Assembly: GCA_964483155.1 (NCBI GenBank)
Contig: CAZAAC010000002.1
Location: forward strand, 1-64,000
Source: JAAYYM01 sp964483155
Lineage (GTDB): Bacteria > Bacillota > Clostridia > Lachnospirales > Lachnospiraceae
Reading direction: 5' to 3'
DNA length: 64,000 nucleotides
In this document: piece by piece, positions 25,799 through 34,535 of the stretch
Layout: each line of letters starts with the position of its first letter
Numbering within the stretch: the stretch's first letter is position 1
Made by a program: the position numbers and the translations under genes
The notes under the pieces: model-generated
Databases searched by the model: none
Seen by the model: only the letters and a program-made list of their open reading frames with translations
What the model was told of the DNA's origin: nothing

Positions 25799-26515
25799 TT
25801 AATCCTTATGAAAGGGGAAGGCAGTACTGTCTGAGGAATAATTTTCCATATGCAGTGTTCCTGACATTCCTTCGATTTCTGGTAACAAATATTGTAATTT
25901 ATTTATTTTCTCATCTATACTATCGCTTAAGCCTAAATAAATCTTAATATCTCCATGATATAATGTAATATCCTGTGCCGAATCAAAATAAATTTTATCT
26001 ATTGAAACACCATATTTCGTTACTAACTGTGTAATATTCAGTATTAATTTAAATATAGTGAGATCATCAACAGGCAGTTTCTCATGTAATATCACATGAT
26101 CAAAGCTAAGCCCCGTCACATAGGGAATGCCCTTTATCTGCTTTGTGGAACTCTCAATTACAATTCCATCTTTATCAAAATACATATACCTTCCAAGGAA
26201 TTCCACATATCCCGCAATCGCTTTTTCATACACATTTATCTTGATTGTATCTGCGGAAAGCAGTTCTACTTCCATTGTTTCAATAAAAGGAATGTCTTTC
26301 ACATCTTTATTCCTATATTTTAAGTATAGATAAAGCGTGCTATTTCCATACTTGCCATCAATAATCATATCGCGAATTTCATCATCTGAATAATGTTCAT
26401 TTCCTTCCACAAACACATTCGTAACAGTATAATTTGTTTTTAAAAAAAGATATACAAATCCTACAATTAAGAATAGCACGGCCGAACATAAAAATATTTT
26501 CTGTGCCTTTGACAT
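25799..26515 (-). CDS. ftsQ: Cell division protein FtsQ/DivIB
   Basis: Divisome membrane protein that bridges early and late division proteins. The 238-residue protein has a short cytoplasmic N-terminus, one membrane segment (about residues 7-25, FLCSAVLFLIVGFVYLFL), a POTRA domain (YTVTNVFVEGNEHYSDDEIR onwards) and the FtsQ/DivIB beta domain with KAIAGYVEFLGRYMYFDKDG. It follows ftsW with a 4-base gap and precedes ftsZ by 150 bases. In canonical clusters murG and murC or murB would intervene between ftsW and ftsQ; here they are absent. Confidence 0.88.
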   Translation of the reverse strand: MSKAQKIFLCSAVLFLIVGFVYLFLKTNYTVTNVFVEGNEHYSDDEIRDMIIDGKYGNSTLYLYLKYRNKDVKDIPFIETMEVELLSADTIKINVYEKAIAGYVEFLGRYMYFDKDGIVIESSTKQIKGIPYVTGLSFDHVILHEKLPVDDLTIFKLILNITQLVTKYGVSIDKIYFDSAQDITLYHGDIKIYLGLSDSIDEKINKLQYLLPEIEGMSGTLHMENYSSDSTAFPFHKD

Positions 26516-26519
26516 ATAC

Positions 26520-27692
26520 TCACCCTGTATTTCTTATATTATTTTCCAGCCTAATACCTCTGGATACGCTAAGAACCAAGCCTATCTCAATCAACAGAAA
26601 TACTACTGAAGAACCTCCGAAGCTTATGAATGGTAATGTGATTCCTGTATTCGGTATTGCGTTTGTCACAACGGCAATATTCAATATCACTTGAATAGAT
26701 ATATGTGCCATTGTCCCTACGACAAGCAGTGCTCCAAACAGATCGGGTGCATTGTTGGCTATTACCATGAATCTCCATACCAGCAATACAAACAGCATTA
26801 TAATTGCAATTGCTCCAAACAGCCCCAGTTCCTCACAAATAATAGAGAATATCATATCATTCTGTGCCTCTGGAATAAATCCGAGTTTTTGCATGCTTTC
26901 ACCAAGTCCTTTTCCAAACAGTCCTCCTGAGCCAATGGCGTATAATGCCTGCAATGTTTGAAAACCGGTTCCAGTCGCATATGCCTCTGGATTCAGCCAT
27001 GCCTTAACACGTGAGAATCGATACGAAACATCTTCTGGGATAATTCCTTTTGAAATTGCTAATACCATGACCGTTGCAATAAATATGACGATGATTGCCC
27101 CAATAATATATTCTTTATAATTAGGACTTGCCACAAATAGCATCATCAATACAATTCCAAATACAATGATTGCTGAACTTAAATTTGTAGTAATAATTAA
27201 AATTTCCAATGCAATTGGTACTGCCCACGTGATGCAAAATAAAAATCCTTTTTTTGTCCGAATACGATTTCCCATTTTACATACCAGTGCAGCAAAGAAG
27301 ATAATCATACCTACTTTGGCCACCTCTGACGGTTGCAAGGAATAACCCAAGTTCAACCATCGCCTTGCACCATTTGCTCCATATCCTAATGGCGTTAATA
27401 CAAGAACAATCAATACCGCTGAGACAAGATAAGCAATTATGGCAAAGCGCTCCCATATATGATAATTCGTAAATGCAACAACAATCATGACTACAACGCC
27501 GATAATCGAAGCTTTAATCTGCTTTGTAAGATAATATGACGAGTCTCCAAAGCTCAGATTTGCCTCATAGGAACTTGTACTATAGAGCATAACCAATCCA
27601 AAACATAACAAAAATATGACGATAAACAAAAGTGTATAGTCAAAATAAAAATTACCTTTAGTTTTCCTTCTATTTTTATTCTGAGATGCCAT
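26520..27692 (-). CDS. ftsW: SEDS peptidoglycan glycosyltransferase FtsW
   Basis: Polymerises lipid II glycan strands at the septum with its partner PBP. The 390-residue protein has about ten membrane segments. Characteristic parts are GLVMLYSTSSYEA, GANGARRWLNLG, LQPSEVAKVGMI, GGLFGKGLGESMQKLGFIPEAQNDMIFSIICEELG and the final GITLPFISFGGSS. Its position in the division operon directly after murD argues for FtsW and not RodA or SpoVE. The 2-base gap to murD suggests coupling. Confidence 0.95.
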   Translation of the reverse strand: MASQNKNRRKTKGNFYFDYTLLFIVIFLLCFGLVMLYSTSSYEANLSFGDSSYYLTKQIKASIIGVVVMIVVAFTNYHIWERFAIIAYLVSAVLIVLVLTPLGYGANGARRWLNLGYSLQPSEVAKVGMIIFFAALVCKMGNRIRTKKGFLFCITWAVPIALEILIITTNLSSAIIVFGIVLMMLFVASPNYKEYIIGAIIVIFIATVMVLAISKGIIPEDVSYRFSRVKAWLNPEAYATGTGFQTLQALYAIGSGGLFGKGLGESMQKLGFIPEAQNDMIFSIICEELGLFGAIAIIMLFVLLVWRFMVIANNAPDLFGALLVVGTMAHISIQVILNIAVVTNAIPNTGITLPFISFGGSSVVFLLIEIGLVLSVSRGIRLENNIRNTG

Positions 27693-27694
27693 TC

Positions 27695-29068
27695 TTATTT
27701 TTCTCCAATTTGATTAACAATTTCCTTGAATTGGGAACCACGCTCTTCGTAATTTTTAAACATCCCCCAGCTCGCACAGGCCGGTGACAAAAGGACTGCA
27801 TCACCGCTAACAGCATTTTTCACACAATGATTTATGGCTTCTGCCAAGCTGTCTGCATATACAATATGATGAAATCCATGCTCTCTGGCGCAGGACGCTA
27901 TCGCATCTTTCGTTACGCCAATCAAAACCAGTTCTTTAACCTTACCTCCAAATGCTTCAATCCACATGCTATAATCTGCGCCTTTATCATAACCGCCGCC
28001 AATCAAAAAAGTGGGTTTTACCATGGCCTGAATGCCTTTGATGGCAGCATCCACATTTGTACCTTTAGAATCATTATAAAAATCAACACCATTTTTTGTG
28101 GCAACATATTCTATTCTATGCTCAACTGCTTTAAATGCTTTTACCACTTTAATGATTGTATTCATTGGTACTCCATATGCATCTGTAGCTGCTATAGCTG
28201 CCATTATATTCTCATAGCTGTGTTTTCCAAGTAATAAAGCATCCTTAATATTTAGAAGTGCTTTTGACTCGCCGCCAACAGCTTTATATATCACATCTGC
28301 GTCGAGATAAAATCCGTCTTCCAATTTTTGTTCGGCACTAAAATATACAACCTTTGGGTTTGCTTTTTCGCCTATTTTCCTTGTTGCCTCATCCTCATAA
28401 TTTAACACGATCGTATCCGCTGGCGTTTGATTATGTGAAATCATTTTCTTGACATTAATATAGTTTTCAAGAGAATGATGTCGATCCAGATGATCTGGGG
28501 TTATATTTAATATCGCACATACCCGTGGTCTGAATGCATGAATCGTTTCTAACTGAAAACTACTAATTTCTGCGACAGTAACGCTTTCTCCAGTTGTTTT
28601 TGACACAGTCGCAGTATACGAATTCCCGATATTACCAACTACAAATACATCTTTCGTATATGCTGACATGATTTCTCCGATGAGTGCAGTGGTCGTGGTC
28701 TTTCCGTTTGTTCCTGTAACAGCAATCACATTTCCCTGTTCAAAGGTATATGCCAGTTCAATTTCTCCTAAAATTTCAATTCCCCTATCCGCAAAACTCT
28801 GTACCATTTTGTTTTCAATAGACACACCTGGACTTATGACCAGAAAATCAACACTTTCTTCTACATCTTTTGGAAGTGCTCCTGCATAAATAGGAATATC
28901 TAATAGTATCTTTTCTCTGTCTCGTAATGCTCCAATATCTAAATTATTGTTTGCATCATATAAAATCGGGCAAGATCCAATTTTTTTCAAAAGGCGGGTG
29001 GCGCCGATTCCACTGATTCCAGTACCGATCACAAGCACCTTTTTGTTTTCAAATTTCTTATTTATCAC
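27695..29068 (-). CDS. murD: UDP-N-acetylmuramoyl-L-alanine:D-glutamate ligase
   Basis: Adds D-glutamate to UDP-MurNAc-L-Ala in the cytosol. The 457-residue protein has the three Mur ligase domains: an N-terminal UDP-binding domain (VLVIGTGISGIGATRLLKK), the central ATPase with GTNGKTTTTALIG, and the C-terminal domain with KGTNVDAAIKGIQAM and LLSPACASWGMFKNYEERG. It follows mraY by 12 bases and precedes ftsW by 2. It is the only Mur ligase in this operon; murE is located about 33 kb away at 61.9 kb. Confidence 0.97.
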   Translation of the reverse strand: MINKKFENKKVLVIGTGISGIGATRLLKKIGSCPILYDANNNLDIGALRDREKILLDIPIYAGALPKDVEESVDFLVISPGVSIENKMVQSFADRGIEILGEIELAYTFEQGNVIAVTGTNGKTTTTALIGEIMSAYTKDVFVVGNIGNSYTATVSKTTGESVTVAEISSFQLETIHAFRPRVCAILNITPDHLDRHHSLENYINVKKMISHNQTPADTIVLNYEDEATRKIGEKANPKVVYFSAEQKLEDGFYLDADVIYKAVGGESKALLNIKDALLLGKHSYENIMAAIAATDAYGVPMNTIIKVVKAFKAVEHRIEYVATKNGVDFYNDSKGTNVDAAIKGIQAMVKPTFLIGGGYDKGADYSMWIEAFGGKVKELVLIGVTKDAIASCAREHGFHHIVYADSLAEAINHCVKNAVSGDAVLLSPACASWGMFKNYEERGSQFKEIVNQIGEK

Positions 29069-29080
29069 AATCTAATCCTC

Positions 29081-30037
29081 CTAAAGCGCCATTAATCCGA
29101 TCAAACATAAGAGTGCTGTGACTATCGTAAACACGGCTACTATACGTGTTTCAGACCATCCACAGAGTTCAAAATGATGATGAATCGGCGCCATCTTAAA
29201 AATTCTTTTTCCACCTGATATTTTAAAATATCCTACCTGAAGCATGACGGATACAACTTCCAGAAGATAGATAAACGCAACAATTAAAATAAAAAGTGGC
29301 ATTTGAAGCATGTATGCCGTTGCAACAACAAATCCCCCTAATGCGAGTGAGCCTGTATCTCCCATGAAAACCTTAGCTGGATAAACATTAAATATTAAAA
29401 AGCCTAATAATGCCCCTATGAAAGCTAATGTGATTGGTTCTATTCCACTCTGCATATCAATTGCCACAACAGAAAAAAATAGTGCAATTACAACTGTCAC
29501 GCTAGATGCCAGACCATCTAGGCCATCTGTAAAATTAGAGCCATTCACAGTTCCAAGCACTGCAATAAATAATATGGGAATACTGAATATACCAGCATCT
29601 ATGCACGTACCTCCATAAAACGGAATTCGCATCACAAGTTCAATTCCAGCAACATGCACAATATAGTATGCAAAAACGCCTGTGAGCAAAATTTGAAACA
29701 GTAGTTTCTGCCATGCTCGCAGACCCATTGAGCGCTTTAAAACTACTTTAATATAATCATCTAAAAATCCAATCAGACCAAATCCGAGTGTCATAAAAAG
29801 AATAGGAATCACCCGGGGATAATCACGCACATAAATAAGTGAAGTGATTACTACACCGGCCAAAATAATAATACCGCCCATTGTTGGAGTCCCTGACTTT
29901 TTCAAATGACTCTGTGGACCATCATCACGTACCATTTGCCCTACTTTAAGTTTTCTTAAATAGGGTATCATAAAAGGACTCAGTCCTATACTAATTGCAA
30001 ATGCAATCAAAATCGGAATTAAAATTGTATAGTCCAT
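29081..30037 (-). CDS. mraY: Phospho-N-acetylmuramoyl-pentapeptide transferase
   Basis: Transfers phospho-MurNAc-pentapeptide to undecaprenyl phosphate, giving lipid I at the inner face of the membrane. The 318-residue protein has about ten membrane segments and the family motifs GTPTMGG, FLDDYIKV, NFTDGLDGLASS, FMGDTGSLALG and the MAPIHHHFELCGWSE loop. It lies between the ftsI-type PBP (116-base gap) and murD. murF, which normally precedes mraY, is absent. Confidence 0.97.
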   Translation of the reverse strand: MDYTILIPILIAFAISIGLSPFMIPYLRKLKVGQMVRDDGPQSHLKKSGTPTMGGIIILAGVVITSLIYVRDYPRVIPILFMTLGFGLIGFLDDYIKVVLKRSMGLRAWQKLLFQILLTGVFAYYIVHVAGIELVMRIPFYGGTCIDAGIFSIPILFIAVLGTVNGSNFTDGLDGLASSVTVVIALFFSVVAIDMQSGIEPITLAFIGALLGFLIFNVYPAKVFMGDTGSLALGGFVVATAYMLQMPLFILIVAFIYLLEVVSVMLQVGYFKISGGKRIFKMAPIHHHFELCGWSETRIVAVFTIVTALLCLIGLMAL

Positions 30038-30153
30038 CGTTATACTCCTTATATTTTTATTAAAATATTATCCCAAATGCTTTTTTGCCTAAATTAGTAT
30101 AAGTCTTTTTATTGAAATTATCAACTCGTTTATTTGTCAGCTTCCGAAAAATT

Positions 30154-32379
30154 CTATTCTAAATTTGATACTGCCGGATCAATTGGCGCACCTGTCGTCG
30201 GATCTAGTAAGATTCCTGTGACTGGGTCGATTGCATATCCTGTTTCTGGATCATACTGGATAACTGGCGCTTCATCTTCAGCTTCTTCATTTGTTTTCTC
30301 TTCTGTCGCCTTATTTTCTGAAACTGCATTCCCTGAAACCGTATTGTCAGAAACAGTATCCTCTCCTTGTAATTCTGAAGAACCATTTGCAAAATTCTGC
30401 TGTAATGCCGTTAATTCTTCTTTTTCTTCATCTGATAGTGCTTCTGTCTGGAATATATTCATATAGGGTAATACTTCTGTCATTATTTTTCTTGCTAATA
30501 ATGTCGCATACTTTGCACTGTCCTGTTTTTCTACATTAGGCTCATCGATGACCACATAAATGGCAAACTGTGGATTTTCAGCTGGTGCAAATCCAATGAA
30601 TGATACTACATAATGTTCTGTTCCTCGTGGCTGTGTCTCAGCTGTTCCTGTTTTTCCACCAATACGATAGCCTGCTGGTCTTGCACTGTTACCGGTTCCG
30701 TTTTCCACTGCACTGATACACATTTCTTTTATCTTATCTGATACTTCTGACGATATCGTCTGCTTCAATACTCTCGGCTTAATTACTTCGACCTTTGCCC
30801 CATCTGCTGTCTGTATTTCGCTAACCACATGTGGCTGGTAATAATATCCCCCATTAATCAATGAGCAAAATCCCGTTATCATCTGAATCATCGTCACATT
30901 GAAATTCTGTCCGAATGCACCCGTTGCAAGATCAGTCGGTGTCATAATTGCTTCATTAAACACAACTGTATTTGTTAACGGTTCGCCGGTTAAATCAATA
31001 TTGGTCTTAAGTCCAAAATTGAAGATTCTATTATATTTCATAAATGTTGGACGTCCGATGATTGCACCTATTTTCATCAATGCCACATTACAGGACTTAT
31101 CAAGCGCTTCCTGCAATGATAGGTTTCCATGTCCTAAACGATTATTACAATGAATTTCATGATCACCAACTGTCAGCACGCCCTCACAAACAAAGTATTC
31201 ATTTCCCTTCAGCTTACCAGATTCAAGCCCTGCCGCTATCGTAAAGGGTTTAATTGTGGAGCCTGGTTCATAAGTGTCGGAAACGCAAAAATTTTTCCAT
31301 ACTGCAGCAAGTGCTTCCATCTCTTTCGATTTATCATCAATTGTAACATTTTCAGTCTGGTTACCTGATACTGTATTTTCTGATACTCCCTCTCCTTGTG
31401 ATTCCTCGGTCTGTTCTTCGGTCTGTTCTTCGGTCTGTTCTTCGGTCTGTTCCTCTGTTAAACTTTCAACCAGCCCTGTGAGATCTCTCGGCGCATTTAG
31501 GTCATATGCTGGATAGCTTGCCATTGCAAGCACTTCTCCATTATTAGGATCCATAATAATGACACCTGTATTGGTACTGCCGTTTCCTTCTCGGTATTCA
31601 TTTTTGTGCTCTTCATTAAATGCTAGAATATGCTTTTCGACAATACTCTGTATATTGACGTCAATTGTTGTGACTAGTTTTCTTCCATCCTGCGCAGGCT
31701 TTATCGTCCTCTCCAGGTTCTCATCATCATTCAGATAACCATATTCGCGACCATTTATGCCATTTAACATGTCATTATAGAATTCCTCTAATCCATATGT
31801 CCCTATATTATCACCCTGTACAAATCCAATCACATCACATGCCAGAGAATTATATGGATATGTCCTCTGGTATGCATCTTCAAGCCAAATGCCCTTCACA
31901 CCAGTGTTGGTCGTTGGATTGTTGATGATTTCCATCAATGAACTAACTTGATCATAGTCCTGCTTTTTTGCAACGATTCTATATTGTGATGATGGATTCT
32001 CTGCTACAAATGCTCGCATCTCCTCTTCGGTATAATTGAAATCGATGTCCGAATTCATTAATGTACGCATGGATGAATCCAGATTTTTACTATCATCTGC
32101 CAGCATTGCTTTTGCATCAATGATTACATTATACACCTTCTCGCTTACTGCTATCTTTGTCCCTTTTCTGTCAACAATTTCTCCGCGTTTTGCAGGTATT
32201 GCTATACTGTCATATTCTTGCTGTGACAATACCTGTTTTTTATATTTAGAACCATCTTCCTTACTGATTTTCATAATTCTAAGATTTAAAGTAACAAAAG
32301 CCACCAGTACTATTATAAATAGAACTGCCAGCTTTTTTTGCATTTTGATTGAGAATTTCTGTGTTTTTTCCTCCTGCAT
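30154..32379 (-). CDS. ftsI: Septal penicillin-binding protein (FtsI/SpoVD type)
   Basis: Class B transpeptidase cross-linking septal peptidoglycan. I take the ATG at 32377-32379 (741 aa) with GAGG upstream. It has one membrane segment (about 16-36), a dimerisation domain (IAIPAKRGEIVDRKG), and the transpeptidase domain with active-site S374 (EPGSTIKPF), SCN at 429-431 and KTG at 576-578 (GGKTGTAET). Inserted near the catalytic domain is EEQT repeated four times, from a 12-base tandem repeat in the DNA. The C-terminus replaces the PASTA domain of SpoVD with VSDNTVSGNAVSEN and Pro/Asp-rich segments (DPETGYAIDPVTGILLDPTT). Confidence 0.94.
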   Translation of the reverse strand: MQEEKTQKFSIKMQKKLAVLFIIVLVAFVTLNLRIMKISKEDGSKYKKQVLSQQEYDSIAIPAKRGEIVDRKGTKIAVSEKVYNVIIDAKAMLADDSKNLDSSMRTLMNSDIDFNYTEEEMRAFVAENPSSQYRIVAKKQDYDQVSSLMEIINNPTTNTGVKGIWLEDAYQRTYPYNSLACDVIGFVQGDNIGTYGLEEFYNDMLNGINGREYGYLNDDENLERTIKPAQDGRKLVTTIDVNIQSIVEKHILAFNEEHKNEYREGNGSTNTGVIIMDPNNGEVLAMASYPAYDLNAPRDLTGLVESLTEEQTEEQTEEQTEEQTEESQGEGVSENTVSGNQTENVTIDDKSKEMEALAAVWKNFCVSDTYEPGSTIKPFTIAAGLESGKLKGNEYFVCEGVLTVGDHEIHCNNRLGHGNLSLQEALDKSCNVALMKIGAIIGRPTFMKYNRIFNFGLKTNIDLTGEPLTNTVVFNEAIMTPTDLATGAFGQNFNVTMIQMITGFCSLINGGYYYQPHVVSEIQTADGAKVEVIKPRVLKQTISSEVSDKIKEMCISAVENGTGNSARPAGYRIGGKTGTAETQPRGTEHYVVSFIGFAPAENPQFAIYVVIDEPNVEKQDSAKYATLLARKIMTEVLPYMNIFQTEALSDEEKEELTALQQNFANGSSELQGEDTVSDNTVSGNAVSENKATEEKTNEEAEDEAPVIQYDPETGYAIDPVTGILLDPTTGAPIDPAVSNLE
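31406..31452. repeat. 12-base tandem repeat, four copies, inside the PBP gene
   Basis: TCGGTCTGTTCT is repeated four times (the last copy imperfect), encoding EEQT units on the minus strand. The period is a multiple of three, so copy-number changes keep the frame. Confidence 0.85.
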
Positions 32380-32410
32380 TCTGCGCCTCAAATATTACAC
32401 CTACTTTATT

Positions 32411-32887
32411 CTAATTTGGTATATCTTTATATTGTCTCACATAATCGCTTTCTTCGCTATTATATTCAATAATTTGATCTTCTCTCGCATACTGCATTCC
32501 TAAATCATCCATTGCTTTCTTTTTGATTTCCTCAATCCCTACTGCATCTTTGATTCTGCTTTCTGTCTCATCATTTTCAATTTTTAATTCATTGTATCTG
32601 CTTTCAAGAACCGCGATATTTTTAACTCTATTTGTGATATCAGCCTGTAACTGCAAATACTGAATGCAAAAATATCCCGTTATGACCATTGCAACAGCTA
32701 AAAAAAGAACATATCCGAAATTCATTTGGGACGCTCTCTCTCTATTTTTTCTCGCAGTATTGCTCAGTCTTTTAGGGGTAGGTGCATCTTCTCTGATAAG
32801 AATTGGCTGCGCTTTTCTGACTGTATTCCCATATACATATGTGGTGCTTTTATTTGAAGTTTGTCTTCCCTGACTTCTTCTTGCCAT
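32411..32887 (-). CDS. ftsL: FtsL-like divisome protein
   Basis: A 158-residue bitopic protein. The basic cytoplasmic N-terminus (MARRSQGRQTSNKS, ARKNRERASQ) is followed by one membrane segment (about 57-76, FGYVLFLAVAMVITGYF) and an extracellular coiled coil (ITNRVKNIAVLESRYNELKI) with the septum-formation tail GIEEIKKKAMDDLGMQYARE. Topology and the position between rsmH and the septal PBP identify it as FtsL, which pairs with FtsQ/DivIB and FtsB/DivIC. Sequence conservation in this family is low, so the call rests on topology and context. Confidence 0.82.
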   Translation of the reverse strand: MARRSQGRQTSNKSTTYVYGNTVRKAQPILIREDAPTPKRLSNTARKNRERASQMNFGYVLFLAVAMVITGYFCIQYLQLQADITNRVKNIAVLESRYNELKIENDETESRIKDAVGIEEIKKKAMDDLGMQYAREDQIIEYNSEESDYVRQYKDIPN

Positions 32888-32939
32888 ACGCTTCCGCTTC
32901 CTCTCATCATTTTTTTAGATATTGCGCTTCGAAAAATAA

Positions 32940-33881
32940 TTATATTTTTTCAAAAACTCTTAGTTTTGCGCTTTTTGCTCTACTGTTTTCCTGCATTTCT
33001 ATTTCGCTTGGAATAATCGGTTTTCTAGTGATTACCTTTCCCTTTGATTCTTTGCCACATACGCATATCGGAAAATCTGGTGGGCACGTACATGGATTCT
33101 CATTTTTGCGGAATATTGTTTTAACAATTCTATCTTCTAAAGAATGAAATGTAATAACACATATTCTTCCGTTCGGATTTAGAAGTTCTATCATTGTATC
33201 TAGTGTATCCCTTAGCACATCTAACTCTTTGTTAAGTTCAATACGGAGTGCCTGAAAAGTTTTTTTCGCGGGGTGTCCCATTGTCTTTTGCACCTTCATT
33301 GGAATCGCGCCCCTAATGATTTCTACCAATTCACCTGTGGTCTTGATCTCATTTTGCATTCTGACTCTGACAATATGTTTTGCAATGTTCTTTGCAAACT
33401 TATCTTCGCCATAATCCTGTATCATACGGAACAATTCCATTTCGGTGTAATTGTTGACGATATCGCGAGCAGTCATTCTTTCTCGTCTGTCCATTCTCAT
33501 ATCAAGTGGTGCATCCTCCATATAGCTGAAACCTCTTTCTGCTGTATCAATCTGATAAGAGGATACTCCCAGGTCAAGTACGATTCCATCTACTTTTTCT
33601 ATTCCGATATGATGCAGTTCTTCCTGCATATTGCAATAATTACTTCTAATGTATGAAATATTCCTTGTCTTTTCAAATTCCTGCAGACGACTGCCTGCGG
33701 CTTGTAAAGCCGCGTCGTCCTGATCTATACCTATGAATCTCCCCAGATTCGATAGCTTTTGCAAGACTTCGTATGCATGTCCTCCGCCCCCTAACGTCCC
33801 ATCGACGTAGGTCCCTGTGGGCCGAATGCATAAATTCTCGATTGTCTCGCTTAGTAATACAGATTTATGCTCAAAACTCAT
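32940..33881 (-). CDS. rsmH: 16S rRNA C1402 N4-methyltransferase
   Basis: Methylates N4 of C1402 in 16S rRNA with SAM. The 313-residue protein has MSFEHKSVLLSETIENL at the N-terminus, the SAM-binding DGTLGGGGHA, DLGVSSYQID, RGFSYMEDAPLDMRMD and the C-terminal VITFHSLEDRIVK. AGGAGG lies upstream of its ATG. It is the second gene of the cluster, 9 bases after mraZ. Confidence 0.97.
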   Translation of the reverse strand: MSFEHKSVLLSETIENLCIRPTGTYVDGTLGGGGHAYEVLQKLSNLGRFIGIDQDDAALQAAGSRLQEFEKTRNISYIRSNYCNMQEELHHIGIEKVDGIVLDLGVSSYQIDTAERGFSYMEDAPLDMRMDRRERMTARDIVNNYTEMELFRMIQDYGEDKFAKNIAKHIVRVRMQNEIKTTGELVEIIRGAIPMKVQKTMGHPAKKTFQALRIELNKELDVLRDTLDTMIELLNPNGRICVITFHSLEDRIVKTIFRKNENPCTCPPDFPICVCGKESKGKVITRKPIIPSEIEMQENSRAKSAKLRVFEKI

Positions 33882-33890
33882 AATAACCTC

Positions 33891-34322
33891 CTAAATTCCA
33901 AGTCCTAAATCTGCCATTCTTTCAGCAATACCGTCCATATCTTCATAGACTGCTTCACCGAAATAACGTTCTTTACTCCATACTTCAATGCGATTTCCTA
34001 CACCAGCAAGTACAATATCCTTTTCAAGTCCAGCAAATTCCCTTAAATTTGCCGGTAATAAAATGCGTCCCTGCTTGTCTATTTCAGCATTATCCGCTCC
34101 TGCTAAGAAAAATCTTACAAATTTTCGAGCATCTTTACTCGTAAGAGGTAGGCTCTTTAGTGTCTGTTCAAAAGTTTTCCATTCTTCGTTATCATACGCA
34201 AATAAGCATCCATCTAAGCCCTTCGTAACAACAAATTCGTCCCCTAGTTGCTCTCTGAACTTTGATGGTATAATCAGTCTGCCTTTTGTGTCTATTGTAT
34301 GGTTATATTCTCCCATAAACAT
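33891..34322 (-). CDS. mraZ: Transcriptional regulator MraZ
   Basis: DNA-binding regulator of the division and cell-wall cluster. From the ATG at 34320-34322 (AAGGTG upstream) it has 143 residues and begins MFMGEYNHTIDTKGRLIIPS, as in known MraZ proteins. Two SpoVT/AbrB-like repeats carry the D-x-K-G-R and DKQGRILLPANLRE loops. A longer frame starting at a GTG (34367) overlaps the operator repeats and is unlikely. Just upstream are a promoter and four AGTGG repeats spaced 10 bases apart, the expected target for autoregulation. Confidence 0.96.
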   Translation of the reverse strand: MFMGEYNHTIDTKGRLIIPSKFREQLGDEFVVTKGLDGCLFAYDNEEWKTFEQTLKSLPLTSKDARKFVRFFLAGADNAEIDKQGRILLPANLREFAGLEKDIVLAGVGNRIEVWSKERYFGEAVYEDMDGIAERMADLGLGI

Positions 34323-34363
34323 AACGAAGCACCTTCTCATTCTTTCCATGGTCTTTCCTGGCT

Positions 34364-34400
34364 CCACTTCCCACCACTAAATACCACTTTCTACCACTTA
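34364..34400 (-). promoter_or_regulatory. MraZ operator: four AGTGG repeats, period 10
   Basis: On the minus strand AGTGG occurs at 34398-34394, 34388-34384, 34378-34374 and 34368-34364, exactly 10 bases apart, three of them preceded by A (AAGTGG). MraZ proteins of Mollicutes bind AAAGTG[T/G] repeats with this period, and E. coli MraZ binds TGGGN repeats. The array starts 8-10 bases after the -10 box, so bound MraZ would cover the transcription start. Confidence 0.85.
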
Positions 34401-34407
34401 TGTGTTA

Positions 34408-34436
34408 ATAATACATTCATTTCTCAAAAAATGCAA
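34408..34436 (-). promoter_or_regulatory. mraZ (division cluster) promoter
   Basis: Minus-strand TTGCAT (34436-34431), 17-base spacer, TATTAT (34413-34408). It lies just upstream of the AGTGG operator array and after the lgt terminator. Confidence 0.75.
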
Positions 34437-34459
34437 CCCTTTTTTATAATCGTTGCAAC

Positions 34460-34486
34460 AAAAAAACGCCCTAAAATAGGGCGTTT
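34460..34486 (-). terminator. Terminator of ychF-lgt
   Basis: AAACGCCCTA (34464-34473) pairs with TAGGGCGTTT (34477-34486) around AAA; the A run from 34460 gives the U tract on the minus strand. Confidence 0.88.
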
Positions 34487-34535
34487 CCGGTTCTTTTTTT
34501 TGTATTCTTACTATATCTAGTACACCAAAGATAAA

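Noticed and set aside
31406..31452. Short CRISPR-like array
   Set aside because: Units are 12 bases, contiguous without spacers, and lie in frame inside a PBP gene.
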